Shown in pieces: positions 38,784-47,004 of a DNA stretch of 47,011 nucleotides. Source of the DNA: Spirochaetales bacterium (GTDB lineage Bacteria; Spirochaetota; Spirochaetia; Treponematales; Treponemataceae). The translations under genes were made by a program, and so were the position numbers. The notes under the pieces were generated by a model, which was not told the DNA's origin, made no database searches, and saw nothing but the letters and a program-made list of their open reading frames with translations. The stretch covers positions 1 through 47,011 of the forward strand of contig JAUNCR010000006.1 in NCBI GenBank assembly GCA_030526505.1, in the 5' to 3' direction. The stretch's first letter is position 1. Every line of letters starts with the position of its first letter.

Positions 38784-40238
38784 ATGAGTAACATTAAAAT
38801 TGCAGACATAAAACCTGATAAGCGCTTCAAAAGTCCAGTAACATTAGACAAAATGTTCCTCATTACCGTTCCTCCATGCCCAATCACAAAGGGTCAGCTT
38901 GTTAACCTTGCAAAATGGGGATTTAAGGAAGTTCAGGTTGAAGAAGAATTGACAGTTACTCCAACAGCAGCTCCAAAGGCACCTTCTGCAACAGCAAAAA
39001 TTTCCCTTGAAGAAACAGAATCAGTAGACATTTCAGAATTCGGTGCAGACTCAGACACCACTTCAAATGAAAACATTCCTGATAAATTTAAAACTTCAGA
39101 ATCCGTAGACATTTCAGCCTTTGACGATTCGGTTTCAAAGCCGGAACCAATCGTAAGCAAGAGTTTCTCAAACACAACAACAAGGGCACAGACTTCCCTT
39201 TCCGCATACCTTTCAACTCATGATCCACAGGGTGCAGACGAAGCATTGAAGTTCTCTGTCGGAATGAGGGGCGACGGTCCTATTTCTGAAGAAGAAGATA
39301 CAAAGTACATGGAATCAGCCCAGAAGACTTACGAAAAGTTCATGGACTACATCAACCATGTATATACCCACTATGCAACCCACAAGGAAATTTCAGATAC
39401 TGAGCTTAACGGAAAAGCCCTTGAACTCTGTAACTTCGTTCGCGAAACAAAGAAATTCATCCTTAGAATTTCTCCTAGCTATGAAGCACGCAACAAGAAC
39501 TTCCTCATAAGCCACAGCATGAGAACTGCAGTCCTTGCAATCGTAATTGGAATGCAGCTGAATATGCCTTATGAAAAGCTCATCGAACTTGCAGTTGCAA
39601 GCATCCTTCACGAGATTGGACAGATTCGACTTCCACCTCAGCTTTACATGAACGACAAGCCTCTTACACCTTCAGAAAAGGCACAGATGGCTACACATAC
39701 AGTTGTTGGATACAACATCGTTAAGCAGGCAGGATTCCCGCTTACAATTCAGCTTGGTGTTCTTGACCACCACGAGCGCGAGACCGGTACCGGATATCCA
39801 AGAAAGCTTTCGGGAGCATCAATTTCAACCTATGCAAAGATTATTGCAGTTGCATGCTCTTACGAAGCAATCACTGCACCTCGCCACTTCAAGGAAGCAA
39901 GAACAACTTACGAAGGCATGATTGAAATGCTCAAGAACTCAAACCACCTTTATGATGATACTGTCGTAAAGGCTTTGCTCTACAGCGTTTCCCTCTACCC
40001 TATCGGTGCCTATGTTTACCTTGCAAACGGAAAGGTCGGACAGGTTGTTGATGTTTCTCCTTCAAGTCCAAAGAATCCAATCGTAAAGATTGTAGGCGGC
40101 GTTAACAAAGATGGTTCTGCAAAAATGGTTCAGACAGACGATGCAATGCTTAGGATTGTTCGCGTAATGACTGAACAGGAAACAAAAGATTTGATGGATG
40201 CTCTTGGTGAGACCAGCAAGAATTATTTTTCAAGTTAA
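38784..40238 (+). CDS. HD-GYP domain protein (cyclic-di-GMP phosphodiesterase family), altered motif
   Basis: 484 residues. An N-terminal DUF3391-like domain (1-55, IADIKPDKRFKSPVTLDKMFLI) is followed by an acidic low-complexity linker with repeated SVDIS motifs. The HD-GYP core spans about 230-430. Signature positions: first His at about 244 (SHSMRTA), HEIGQ at about 276 where HDIGK is usual, HTVVGYNIV, LDHHERETGTGYP where GDGYP is usual, and SYEAIT. The HD-to-HE and GDGYP-to-GTGYP changes may reduce activity or turn it into a receptor. AAGGG precedes the ATG. The convergent AKR gene carries its terminator. Confidence 0.85.
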   Translation: MSNIKIADIKPDKRFKSPVTLDKMFLITVPPCPITKGQLVNLAKWGFKEVQVEEELTVTPTAAPKAPSATAKISLEETESVDISEFGADSDTTSNENIPDKFKTSESVDISAFDDSVSKPEPIVSKSFSNTTTRAQTSLSAYLSTHDPQGADEALKFSVGMRGDGPISEEEDTKYMESAQKTYEKFMDYINHVYTHYATHKEISDTELNGKALELCNFVRETKKFILRISPSYEARNKNFLISHSMRTAVLAIVIGMQLNMPYEKLIELAVASILHEIGQIRLPPQLYMNDKPLTPSEKAQMATHTVVGYNIVKQAGFPLTIQLGVLDHHERETGTGYPRKLSGASISTYAKIIAVACSYEAITAPRHFKEARTTYEGMIEMLKNSNHLYDDTVVKALLYSVSLYPIGAYVYLANGKVGQVVDVSPSSPKNPIVKIVGGVNKDGSAKMVQTDDAMLRIVRVMTEQETKDLMDALGETSKNYFSS

Positions 40239-40248
40239 AAATTAGAAA

Positions 40249-41031
40249 TCAATTGAAGAAGAGGCGGATATCTTCCACCTCTTTTTTAAATTCTTCATCG
40301 ATTACTGGCGGATGGTTATTGAAGTAAAGGATCTGCTGAAGCTCTTCGTCAGTATGTGCCCCCCAAACAGGAACTACATTTTCGTACTGCTGGAAAAATC
40401 CGAAAGCGAGAGGAATGTTATTTACGATTCCACCGTTAAGCGGCTGCATGGCAATGCAACCCACATCTTTCTTTTCACAAAGAGTAACAAGTTCTACAAC
40501 CTCTTCCGGAGAAATCATGCTGAAAGGAAACTGAACGGTTTCATACAATCCGCATTCAATTGCATCCCTAACAAGATCATAATTTTCAGTGGCAATTCCA
40601 ATGTGACGAATTATCCCCTTGTCCTTAAGGGTAAGCATTTCATTGTAGAGGCCGTCGCTTCCGTCTTTCTTTGGAACAACGAGAGGATCTTCAATCTGAT
40701 AAAGATCGATGTAATCGGTTTCAAGGGCAAAAAGGCTGTCGTTAAGGTCTCGTCTGATTTCTGCCGCTGTCTGCCCTGAAGTTTTTGTTGAAAGAATTAC
40801 ATTGTGCCTGATTCCGTGAAGTGCAGAGCCAAGGCGTTTCTCACATACAAGTTTGGAATGGGAAGTATCAAAAAAATTCATTCCGCCTGAATAGGCATGG
40901 TGAACGATGGCACAGGCCTTTTCATCAGCATCTTCTCCGAAAGCTTCGATTTCCTTACAGTCAAGGCTCATTGCCCCAAAGGAGTTTTTGCTGACGAGAA
41001 GATTTGATTTTCCAAGTGAAATGAATTCCAT
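40249..41031 (-). CDS. Aldo/keto reductase family protein with altered catalytic tetrad
   Basis: 260 residues from ATG 41031, which gives the standard AKR beginning EFISLGKSNLLVSKNSFGAM. An upstream TTG/ATG adds only an odd tail. Barrel blocks are NFFDTSHSKLVCEKRLGSAL, VILSTKTSG, TDYIDLYQIEDP, IRHIGIATENYDLV and QFPFSMI. The Asp (FDT) and Lys (STKTSG) of the usual Asp-Tyr-Lys-His set are present. The Tyr position holds Lys or Leu and the His position holds Glu (QIEDP for QIHxP). Substrate and activity are therefore open. It ends 10 nt from the convergent HD-GYP stop and is 63 nt downstream of glyS. Confidence 0.82.
   Translation of the reverse strand: MEFISLGKSNLLVSKNSFGAMSLDCKEIEAFGEDADEKACAIVHHAYSGGMNFFDTSHSKLVCEKRLGSALHGIRHNVILSTKTSGQTAAEIRRDLNDSLFALETDYIDLYQIEDPLVVPKKDGSDGLYNEMLTLKDKGIIRHIGIATENYDLVRDAIECGLYETVQFPFSMISPEEVVELVTLCEKKDVGCIAMQPLNGGIVNNIPLAFGFFQQYENVVPVWGAHTDEELQQILYFNNHPPVIDEEFKKEVEDIRLFFN
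40259..40287 (+). terminator. Terminator of the HD-GYP gene, inside the AKR 3' end
   Basis: AAGAGG (40259-40264) pairs with CCTCTT (40278-40283), extended by GGA/TCC after a mismatch, with six T following. It encodes the last residues of the convergent AKR protein on the other strand. Confidence 0.6.
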
Positions 41032-41094
41032 AGGTGTTATCCCGATAAATACAAGGGTCTGCATCACACAAGGCAATGCAAACCCTATTTTTTA

Positions 41095-42561
41095 TTAGCT
41101 GCGTGCTACAGGCTTGTAGTTCTTAATCTGGTTGAAGATGTAACCGGTAAGTTCATCAAGCTTAACGCGTTCCTGTGCCATTGTGTCACGGTTGCGAACT
41201 GTAACTGTGTTGAAGTCTGCGCTGTTGCTGTCGAGTGTATCGTAGTCTACTGTTACGCAGAATGGAGTACCAACTTCATCCTGACGGCGGTAGCGCTTAC
41301 CAACAGTTCCGCTCTGATCGTAGTCAGTAACGAAATCTTCCTTGAGCATGTTCTGGATTTCCTTTGCCTTTTCAGCAAGTCCGTCCTTCTTCATCAATGG
41401 GAGAACTGCAACTGTGATAGGTGCCAACTTTGGATGGAGGTGGAGAACTGTTCTGTAGTCTTCTGGCTGTCCGGCTTCTGCCACGTTCTGTTCTTCGTAT
41501 GCTTCACAGAGGAACATGAGGAAGTTGCGGTTAAGACCTGCAGATGTTTCAACTACATAAGGAATGTACTTCTTGTTTCCATCTTCCTGGTCGATGTATG
41601 CCATGTCCTTCTTTGAGTATTCCTGGTGCTGTGAAAGGTCGAAGTCAGTTCTTGAGTGGATACCTTCGATTTCTTCAAAGCCGATTGGGAAGTTGTATGT
41701 GATGTCGTAAGCGTCCTTAGCATAGTGGGCAAGCTTGTCGTGGTGGTGCCACTTGAGCTGTGCTTCTGGAATACCGTACTTGAGGTAGAATGCCCAGCGG
41801 TCCTTTCTCCAGCGTTCGAATGTTTCGTCTTCTGTACCTGGCTTACAGAAATATTCCATTTCCATCTGTTCGAATTCTGCTGTACGGAAAATGAAGTTCT
41901 TGAAGATGATTTCGTTGCGGAACGACTTACCAACCTGAGCAACACCGAAAGGAATCTTCATGCGGTTAGACTGAACGATGCTCTTGAAGTCTGTGAAGAT
42001 ACCCTGACATGTTTCTGGGCGAAGGTAAATGAGGTGCGATTCATCAGCGATTGGGCCCTGGTATGTCTTGAACATAAGGTTGAATTCGCGAACTGCTGTA
42101 TATTTCTTTTCCTTGCTTCCACAAACCGGGCAGTTGATGTTTGACTTGATGAAAGTTTCCATTTCTTCGTGTGTCATTGTATCAACTGGCTTTCCAGGAT
42201 TCTTTTCTGGGTTTGCAGCAACGAAGTCTTCGATCATTTTGTCTGCACGGTGACGAGCCTGACATTCGAGACAGTCAATCATTGGATCAGAGAAGTGATC
42301 TGCGTGGCCTGAAGCCTTCCATGTTGTGTGGTGCTGGAAAATTGCGGAATCAAGTCCAACAACATCATCATGAAGCTGTGTCATGTAATGCCACCATTCG
42401 TTCTGAATGTTTCTCTTGAATTCTACACCCAAAGGACCGTAATCCCATGCTCCTGCCTGACCGCCATAAATTTCCGATGCCTGATATACAAATCCGCGGC
42501 GTTTGCACAATGAGATGATTTTGTCCAAAGTGCATGAATGATCAACAGTTTTTTCTGCCAT
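41095..42561 (-). CDS. glyS: Glycyl-tRNA synthetase (homodimeric type)
   Basis: 488 residues, the single-chain class II GlyRS and not the alpha2beta2 form. It begins LDKIISLCKRRGFVYQASEIYGG and has GAWDYGPLGVEFKRN. A zinc-binding insert supplies two pairs of Cys (DCLECQARH, NCPVCGSKEK). Class II motifs 2 and 3 follow (GKSFRNEI; ETSAGLNRNFLMFL). The anticodon-binding domain ends the protein. AGGAG lies 7 nt before ATG 42561. A hairpin (42576-42595) is in the leader and TATAAT at 42617-42612 is the probable -10. No T-box was recognised. It charges tRNA-Gly. Confidence 0.95.
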   Translation of the reverse strand: MAEKTVDHSCTLDKIISLCKRRGFVYQASEIYGGQAGAWDYGPLGVEFKRNIQNEWWHYMTQLHDDVVGLDSAIFQHHTTWKASGHADHFSDPMIDCLECQARHRADKMIEDFVAANPEKNPGKPVDTMTHEEMETFIKSNINCPVCGSKEKKYTAVREFNLMFKTYQGPIADESHLIYLRPETCQGIFTDFKSIVQSNRMKIPFGVAQVGKSFRNEIIFKNFIFRTAEFEQMEMEYFCKPGTEDETFERWRKDRWAFYLKYGIPEAQLKWHHHDKLAHYAKDAYDITYNFPIGFEEIEGIHSRTDFDLSQHQEYSKKDMAYIDQEDGNKKYIPYVVETSAGLNRNFLMFLCEAYEEQNVAEAGQPEDYRTVLHLHPKLAPITVAVLPLMKKDGLAEKAKEIQNMLKEDFVTDYDQSGTVGKRYRRQDEVGTPFCVTVDYDTLDSNSADFNTVTVRNRDTMAQERVKLDELTGYIFNQIKNYKPVARS

Positions 42562-42575
42562 TTTATTTCTCCTTT

Positions 42576-42617
42576 TCGCTATTGGCTTGTAGCGATAAAA
42601 AATTTTGCCATATTATA
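42576..42617 (-). promoter_or_regulatory. glyS -10 box and leader hairpin
   Basis: TATAAT at 42617-42612 on the minus strand, then a leader containing TCGCTA/TAGCGA arms (42595-42576) that end 2 nt before AGGAG. The stem may influence initiation. No convincing -35 was seen. Confidence 0.4.
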
Positions 42618-42642
42618 ACAGAAAGCAACGAATAATAAAAGC

Positions 42643-42741
42643 ATGTGAAAAATAAAGAAGAAACTAAAATTGGCGGGTCCCTCCTTCCCCTTCTTCCCTG
42701 CGTCCCACCCGTCAATAATTGGAACTCTTTATTTTTCACAT
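42643..42741. repeat. 99-bp inverted-repeat element between glyS and the propeller gene
   Basis: Perfect 16-bp arms ATGTGAAAAATAAAGA (42643-42658) and TCTTTATTTTTCACAT (42726-42741) enclose a second weaker pairing (AATTG-CGGGT / ACCCG-AATT) and a strand-biased C/T-rich loop. It looks like a MITE-like insertion or a long hairpin. Confidence 0.5.
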
Positions 42742-42810
42742 AGTCTATTTGCAAAATGCTTGCAAAGGGGCAAAATTGCAATTTGTAATGTTTTTCTATA
42801 AAATGGTGGA

Positions 42811-43875
42811 ATGAATTTTAATAAGAAAAAAAGAAACTATTTAATCCCATCCGTAACGATTTTCTGCATACTATACATAATTTTTGCAATGCGCCCAAAT
42901 GGAACTGAAATTCATTTCACTCCTGAGTGGACCGAAGACATCCACCACATCCAGAAGGCAGCGCCAGGGGACAAGCGCATCCCATACAGACTTAGCAACA
43001 ACATAGGTTATTTCACTGAAGAGGGAAAAATCGACAGCTGCATCGATTTCCCTTTCAAGTCTGCCATTTCACGCAAATGGTACTGCACTTACCTTCAGGA
43101 CAACACAAACACCGAATTTTTCCTTCCTGACGGAACAAAAGCCGGTGAGATTTCAGAAACAGGTTTTCCTTTCATTGACGAAGACAGGATTTATGTAATG
43201 CTTCCGGGCGGAACTTCCTTTTCAAAACTTGATGCAGAAGGAAAACGCCAGTGGACTTATGAAAACTATTCCCCAATCACAGCCTTTTCTTCAAGCCAGG
43301 GTGGAACAGTTGCAGGCTATGCCGACGGTTCAATCATCAGCTTTGACAGGGAAGGCAAAATCAGCCAGAAATTCAATCCTGGCGGAAGCGACATCGAGGT
43401 AATACTTGGTGCAGACATTTCCGAAGACGGAAACATCATTGCCTGCGTTTCAGGACAGAGCAACCAGAGGTTTGTTGTTGCAGAAAGAAATGCAGGACAC
43501 TCAAGAATAATTTTCCATGAATATCTTGGCAGCCAGCTCAACAGGCAGACACTGGTAAAGTTCACGAGAAATTCCGACTTTGTTTACTATAACTTTAAGG
43601 GCGGACTTGGAATCGTAAACCTTTTCAATTCAACAACAAAGAAGATTCCCATCAGCGGAAAAATCCTTCAGATTGAATTTTCGGACAATGACGAACTTGT
43701 TTTCGTATTGAGCCACGACAACTCGGTGTTCACTGTAACGGTTCTTGAAAAAAACACTCACCAGATGGCAAACTTCAGTTTCAAAGGTGAAAGTTCTTTC
43801 ATACAGACAAAGGGCAATTCCCTTTTCATTGGACGCGACAACAAGATTTCACGCATCTCCATCTCAAGGAAGTAA
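42811..43875 (+). CDS. Membrane-anchored beta-propeller protein of unknown function
   Basis: 354 residues. One N-terminal membrane helix at about 9-27 (YLIPSVTIFCILYIIFAM) anchors a periplasmic domain of about 320 residues made of repeated beta strands (YADGSIISFDREGKI, ADISEDGNIIACVSG, IQTKGNSLFIGRDNKI), like PQQ/WD40-type propellers. No catalytic motif is visible. It starts after GGTGG with TTGCAA-N15-TATAAA as a possible promoter, and is 2 nt from the M23-like gene that follows. It probably scaffolds wall or outer-membrane-related complexes; this is inferred from architecture. Confidence 0.6.
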   Translation: MNFNKKKRNYLIPSVTIFCILYIIFAMRPNGTEIHFTPEWTEDIHHIQKAAPGDKRIPYRLSNNIGYFTEEGKIDSCIDFPFKSAISRKWYCTYLQDNTNTEFFLPDGTKAGEISETGFPFIDEDRIYVMLPGGTSFSKLDAEGKRQWTYENYSPITAFSSSQGGTVAGYADGSIISFDREGKISQKFNPGGSDIEVILGADISEDGNIIACVSGQSNQRFVVAERNAGHSRIIFHEYLGSQLNRQTLVKFTRNSDFVYYNFKGGLGIVNLFNSTTKKIPISGKILQIEFSDNDELVFVLSHDNSVFTVTVLEKNTHQMANFSFKGESSFIQTKGNSLFIGRDNKISRISISRK

Positions 43876-43877
43876 AA

Positions 43878-44744
43878 ATGAAAAAGAATGTACTTGCAGC
43901 AATCCTTGCTCTTTCAGCAGTCTCATTGGCAAACGCCTTCGACTGGCCTTTGGCAGAAACTACTCCAGATACAGTTGCCTCCGGATTTGGACAGCTTAGG
44001 GGCGGCACCCTCAGTTCTTCCGTAATCTACAAGGAAGATGCTGTAGTCCGTTCTTCAGACGACGGAATTGTAATTGCAGTAATCGACGATCAGTCTGAAG
44101 CCTTCGGATGGTTTGAATCCTCTCTTGGAACTGCAGCAATAATTTCCCACAGCGACGGACTTTCAACAGTATACGGCAACCTTAATTCCAACAGCCTTCA
44201 CGAAACCCTTGGCGAAACAGAAAGGATCAAGGCATACGGGAAGATTGCAACAAGCGGCAATTCCGGATGGCAGGAAAGCAGCAACGGCCTTGAATTCAAG
44301 GTGTTCGACAAAAAGAACCTTGCATCCGTAAACCCAAAAATCCTCATGCCTCGTGTCGTAAAGGAACCTCACCTTGAAGCAGGTTCAGTTTACCTTATGG
44401 ACAAGAACGGCAATTTCCGCAACATCAATACGGAAAAAAGAATTGCAGCGGGAACTTACTTTGTATACAAGACAAGACAGTCAAAGGTTGTTCCATACAA
44501 GACAATAGTTGCCGTAAACGGAGAAACAGCAGAAACCATCGTTTACGACACAATCAAGGAAAACAACGGAAAGCTCGGACTTACAGGAAACGGACACTAT
44601 TCGACACAGGACATTTACCCTGATGAAGAAAAACAGCTTCTTGCAAAGGTTCAGCTTACAAAGGGGCAGAGCACCCTTACAATCACCCTGGTAAACATTC
44701 AGGAAAACTCAACGCTGATCCACTACAAGCTGGACATCTACTAA
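43878..44744 (+). CDS. Secreted M23/LytM-like protein lacking zinc ligands
   Basis: 288 residues with a signal peptide at 1-20 (VLAAILALSAVSLANA). The LytM-like fold runs through VASGFGQLRGGTLSSSVIY, VRSSDDGIVIAVI, AAIISHSDGLSTVYGNL, YGKIATSGNSG and GLEFKVFD. In active enzymes the first block carries H-x3-D and the last carries H-x-H. Here these are absent (LEFKV for HLHFE), so it is presumably a non-catalytic regulator like EnvC/NlpD domains. A second beta domain follows (about 165-288). It is in an operon with the membrane-anchored propeller, ended by a strong terminator. Confidence 0.72.
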   Translation: MKKNVLAAILALSAVSLANAFDWPLAETTPDTVASGFGQLRGGTLSSSVIYKEDAVVRSSDDGIVIAVIDDQSEAFGWFESSLGTAAIISHSDGLSTVYGNLNSNSLHETLGETERIKAYGKIATSGNSGWQESSNGLEFKVFDKKNLASVNPKILMPRVVKEPHLEAGSVYLMDKNGNFRNINTEKRIAAGTYFVYKTRQSKVVPYKTIVAVNGETAETIVYDTIKENNGKLGLTGNGHYSTQDIYPDEEKQLLAKVQLTKGQSTLTITLVNIQENSTLIHYKLDIY

Positions 44745-44780
44745 AAAGAAAAGGCTGTCAGAAATGACAGCCTTTTCTTT
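44745..44780. terminator. Bidirectional terminator
   Basis: A perfect 16-bp stem AAAGAAAAGGCTGTCA (44745-44760)/TGACAGCCTTTTCTTT (44765-44780) with GAAA as + strand loop. It serves the convergent M23-like and histidine phosphatase genes. Confidence 0.9.
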
Positions 44781-45576
44781 ATATTTCAAGATAATTTCCA
44801 AAGTATCCCGAAGCCGAAGCATGCTCGCCATTGCTTTCAAGATGCTTTACATCCCCCATTCTCTGAACGCGCCAGACAACTTCTCCAGGCACCCTTTCTT
44901 CTGCTCCAAGAACTGTTATTGATGAAGGGGCAACAAAGAACCCCTGCCAGAGCTGGGCAGGACTCATTCCAGTCAGGTGGCTGATGATTGCAAACATAAC
45001 CCCCAGATGGCATACGAAAACGATTTTCTTTGGATCAAGGTCTTTCTGAAATTGGTCCAGGTGAGTGTCTATTTTTGCTTCTTCCGGAGTAAGGTTTGGA
45101 AAGCAGTTGTAGATCGGAATGTCATCCCTAAGCCGGTTGTAATCCCAGGAAGCAAGGATTTCATCAATGCCATTGCAAACTTCCCTGTAATGGCCCTCTA
45201 TGTCCCCGCTTTTCATCAGTTTTGTCTTGAACCAGTTTTTGTCGCTACGGTATTTTTTTTCTTCATAATAATCATGGGGCATGATGTCCCAGCAGATTCT
45301 TTTTTTCTTGGTTTTAGGATCAATGCAGTCGTAGGAAAATTCACGAAGCCAGGGAAGTGTCGTTACAGGAACAGGAGGCTTTGTCATGTCCACATTTATT
45401 TTTGAAAGGCATGCCTCTGCTGTTTTCTGTGCCCTTCCCATAGGAGAAACATAGAATTCAGTTGCATTGAATCCTGCAAGCCTGTCTGCCAGAAGTTCAA
45501 GTTCCCTCTTTCCCTTCTCGGTCACTGAATCAATGGAATAGTCTGGGTCAGCGTGACGAATAAATATTAAATGCAT
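44779..45576 (-). CDS. Histidine phosphatase family protein
   Basis: 265 residues. The phosphoglycerate-mutase-like start IFIRHADPDYSIDSVTEKGKRE has the nucleophilic His in RHA. SPMGRAQKTAEA supplies the second Arg and FVCHLGVMFAII the second His. The middle part is longer than in simple cobC-type enzymes, with DPKTKKKRICWD. The substrate is unknown. It overlaps the YigZ gene by 10 nt and shares the terminator at 44745-44780. Confidence 0.87.
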   Translation of the reverse strand: MHLIFIRHADPDYSIDSVTEKGKRELELLADRLAGFNATEFYVSPMGRAQKTAEACLSKINVDMTKPPVPVTTLPWLREFSYDCIDPKTKKKRICWDIMPHDYYEEKKYRSDKNWFKTKLMKSGDIEGHYREVCNGIDEILASWDYNRLRDDIPIYNCFPNLTPEEAKIDTHLDQFQKDLDPKKIVFVCHLGVMFAIISHLTGMSPAQLWQGFFVAPSSITVLGAEERVPGEVVWRVQRMGDVKHLESNGEHASASGYFGNYLEI

Positions 45577-46154
45577 GTGATTTTCCCTTTGCTCAGATTT
45601 TTTATCATTTCTTTAAGTTCTTCATATTCTGAAGCATGGATTTTACCGCTGAGCTTTACGCCGGTTGCAAATTCTTCGGTCATGTCGCTTATATGAAAAA
45701 CTTCGATTTTTCTTTTTATGGTTTCGTAGATTCCCCAGTCGCACTCAAATGAGAATTCGCTGCGCTCAATGTATTCTTCAGTTTCGCAGAGTGCAAGGAC
45801 TTCCTTTACGCTGTCCCCGTAAGCCTTTACCAGACCGCCGGTTCCAAGAAGGGTTCCGCCAAAGTAACGGGTAACAGTAACAAGAATGTTTGTGATTCCA
45901 CTGCCCTTCAGCACATCCAGCATGGGACGGCCTGCTGTTCCGGAAGGCTCGCCATCATCGCTCATGCCGCAGGCTTCTGCCTTTAGACCGCTGATAAAGC
46001 AATGGCATACATGAGTTGCATCGCTGTATTTGATTTTCTGCTCGTGTAGTTTTTCCCTGGCTTCTGCCTGTGTCGTTACTGTAAAAACTTCGGCAATGAA
46101 ACGAGAACCTTTTATGTTTATTTCGTTTACAGGATTATTGAGCAGTACTTTCAT
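45567..46154 (-). CDS. YigZ/IMPACT family protein (UPF0029)
   Basis: 195 residues. The IMPACT-type N-terminal domain has SRFIAEVF, ATHVCHCFISG, SDDGEPSGTAGRPMLDVL and VTRYFGGTLLGTGGLVKAYG, all strongly conserved. The C-terminal ferredoxin-like UPF0029 domain follows. The bacterial role is unclear (translation- or stress-linked). It overlaps the membrane protein gene upstream by 20 nt and the phosphatase gene downstream by 10 nt, so the three form one translationally coupled operon. Confidence 0.9.
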   Translation of the reverse strand: MKVLLNNPVNEINIKGSRFIAEVFTVTTQAEAREKLHEQKIKYSDATHVCHCFISGLKAEACGMSDDGEPSGTAGRPMLDVLKGSGITNILVTVTRYFGGTLLGTGGLVKAYGDSVKEVLALCETEEYIERSEFSFECDWGIYETIKRKIEVFHISDMTEEFATGVKLSGKIHASEYEELKEMIKNLSKGKITCI

Positions 46155-47004
46155 TTTCTTTTTTATCAGCCTGAATCATTCCGTTTTCACTTAGAAGCGA
46201 ATAGTAGTAAACGGGAATGCTGGCATAAGCCTTTGCAACAATCGTATATTCCTGTGTAAATGCAAGGAAACCAATGAGCATGGAAAAGAAATTCGAGATG
46301 ATTGAATTCCTTGCAGAAAGCATGGTGTTGATTCCAAAGAATATGATGATGAAGACAATGTTCTTCAAGCAGGCATAGATTACAAAACCGATGAAATGGA
46401 AATATTTTCCGATCATCAGTGAAAAACTTTTACCCATTGCCTTTGGTGCAGAAATCTTCTTGTCGTCAAAGAGTATGTTCCAGGAAAACAGGAATGGAAT
46501 GGAAAGAAACATTCCGCATCCGAAGAAAACGGCGCAGAATACGGCAGCAAGCCCAACTGTGCTTGCAAATGCAACATTTTCTTTTTCTGCAGACGGATCC
46601 AGAAAGACTTCTGCAACAAGATCAAGGATGTCCTGCTTGTGGAAGAAAATCACTGCAGATGCAATGACTGCAGCAACAATCATTATGACGGTGAAAACTA
46701 CAGAAACAAAATGAGCCCTTCTAGTCCGGTCCCTTAATCCTGAAGAAAAAACGCCCATGACATCTTTTCTTGCAAGAATCACTTTCGTAAAAAAGGAAAG
46801 GATTCCGTACAGAAACTGAAAGGAAAAGAAGAATACAAAATCCGTACTTACAGCAGACAAGGCAAAGGTTGAAAAGCTCAATCCATTTGTTCCGCCTGCC
46901 ATTACAGGTGACATGGTCAGGCTGAACAAAAAGGACTGCACAAGATGAAACAGAAGAATGATGAACACGCACTTGCTCAGATTTTTACCAAGCCGCACCC
47001 TCAT
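46135..47004 (-). CDS. Polytopic membrane protein of unknown function
   Basis: 289 residues with about six hydrophobic helices: about 12-30, 48-68, 99-121, 148-172, 204-226 and 232-255. No family motif was recognised; the layout resembles integral membrane proteins annotated only as conserved in spirochaetes. ATG 47004 is 8 nt from the window edge. The frame is open to the edge, so an earlier start cannot be excluded, although MRVRLGKNLSKCVFIILL looks like a natural beginning. It is first of a coupled operon with the YigZ and phosphatase genes. Confidence 0.6.
   Translation of the reverse strand: MRVRLGKNLSKCVFIILLFHLVQSFLFSLTMSPVMAGGTNGLSFSTFALSAVSTDFVFFFSFQFLYGILSFFTKVILARKDVMGVFSSGLRDRTRRAHFVSVVFTVIMIVAAVIASAVIFFHKQDILDLVAEVFLDPSAEKENVAFASTVGLAAVFCAVFFGCGMFLSIPFLFSWNILFDDKKISAPKAMGKSFSLMIGKYFHFIGFVIYACLKNIVFIIIFFGINTMLSARNSIISNFFSMLIGFLAFTQEYTIVAKAYASIPVYYYSLLSENGMIQADKKENESTAQ

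Noticed and set aside
42563-42781. 72-codon minus-strand frame upstream of glyS
   Set aside because: It is translated inverted-repeat and promoter sequence with no family features.
42562-42810. T-box leader for glyS
   Set aside because: No T-box sequence and no antiterminator were seen; the long inverted repeat is upstream of the -10 box.
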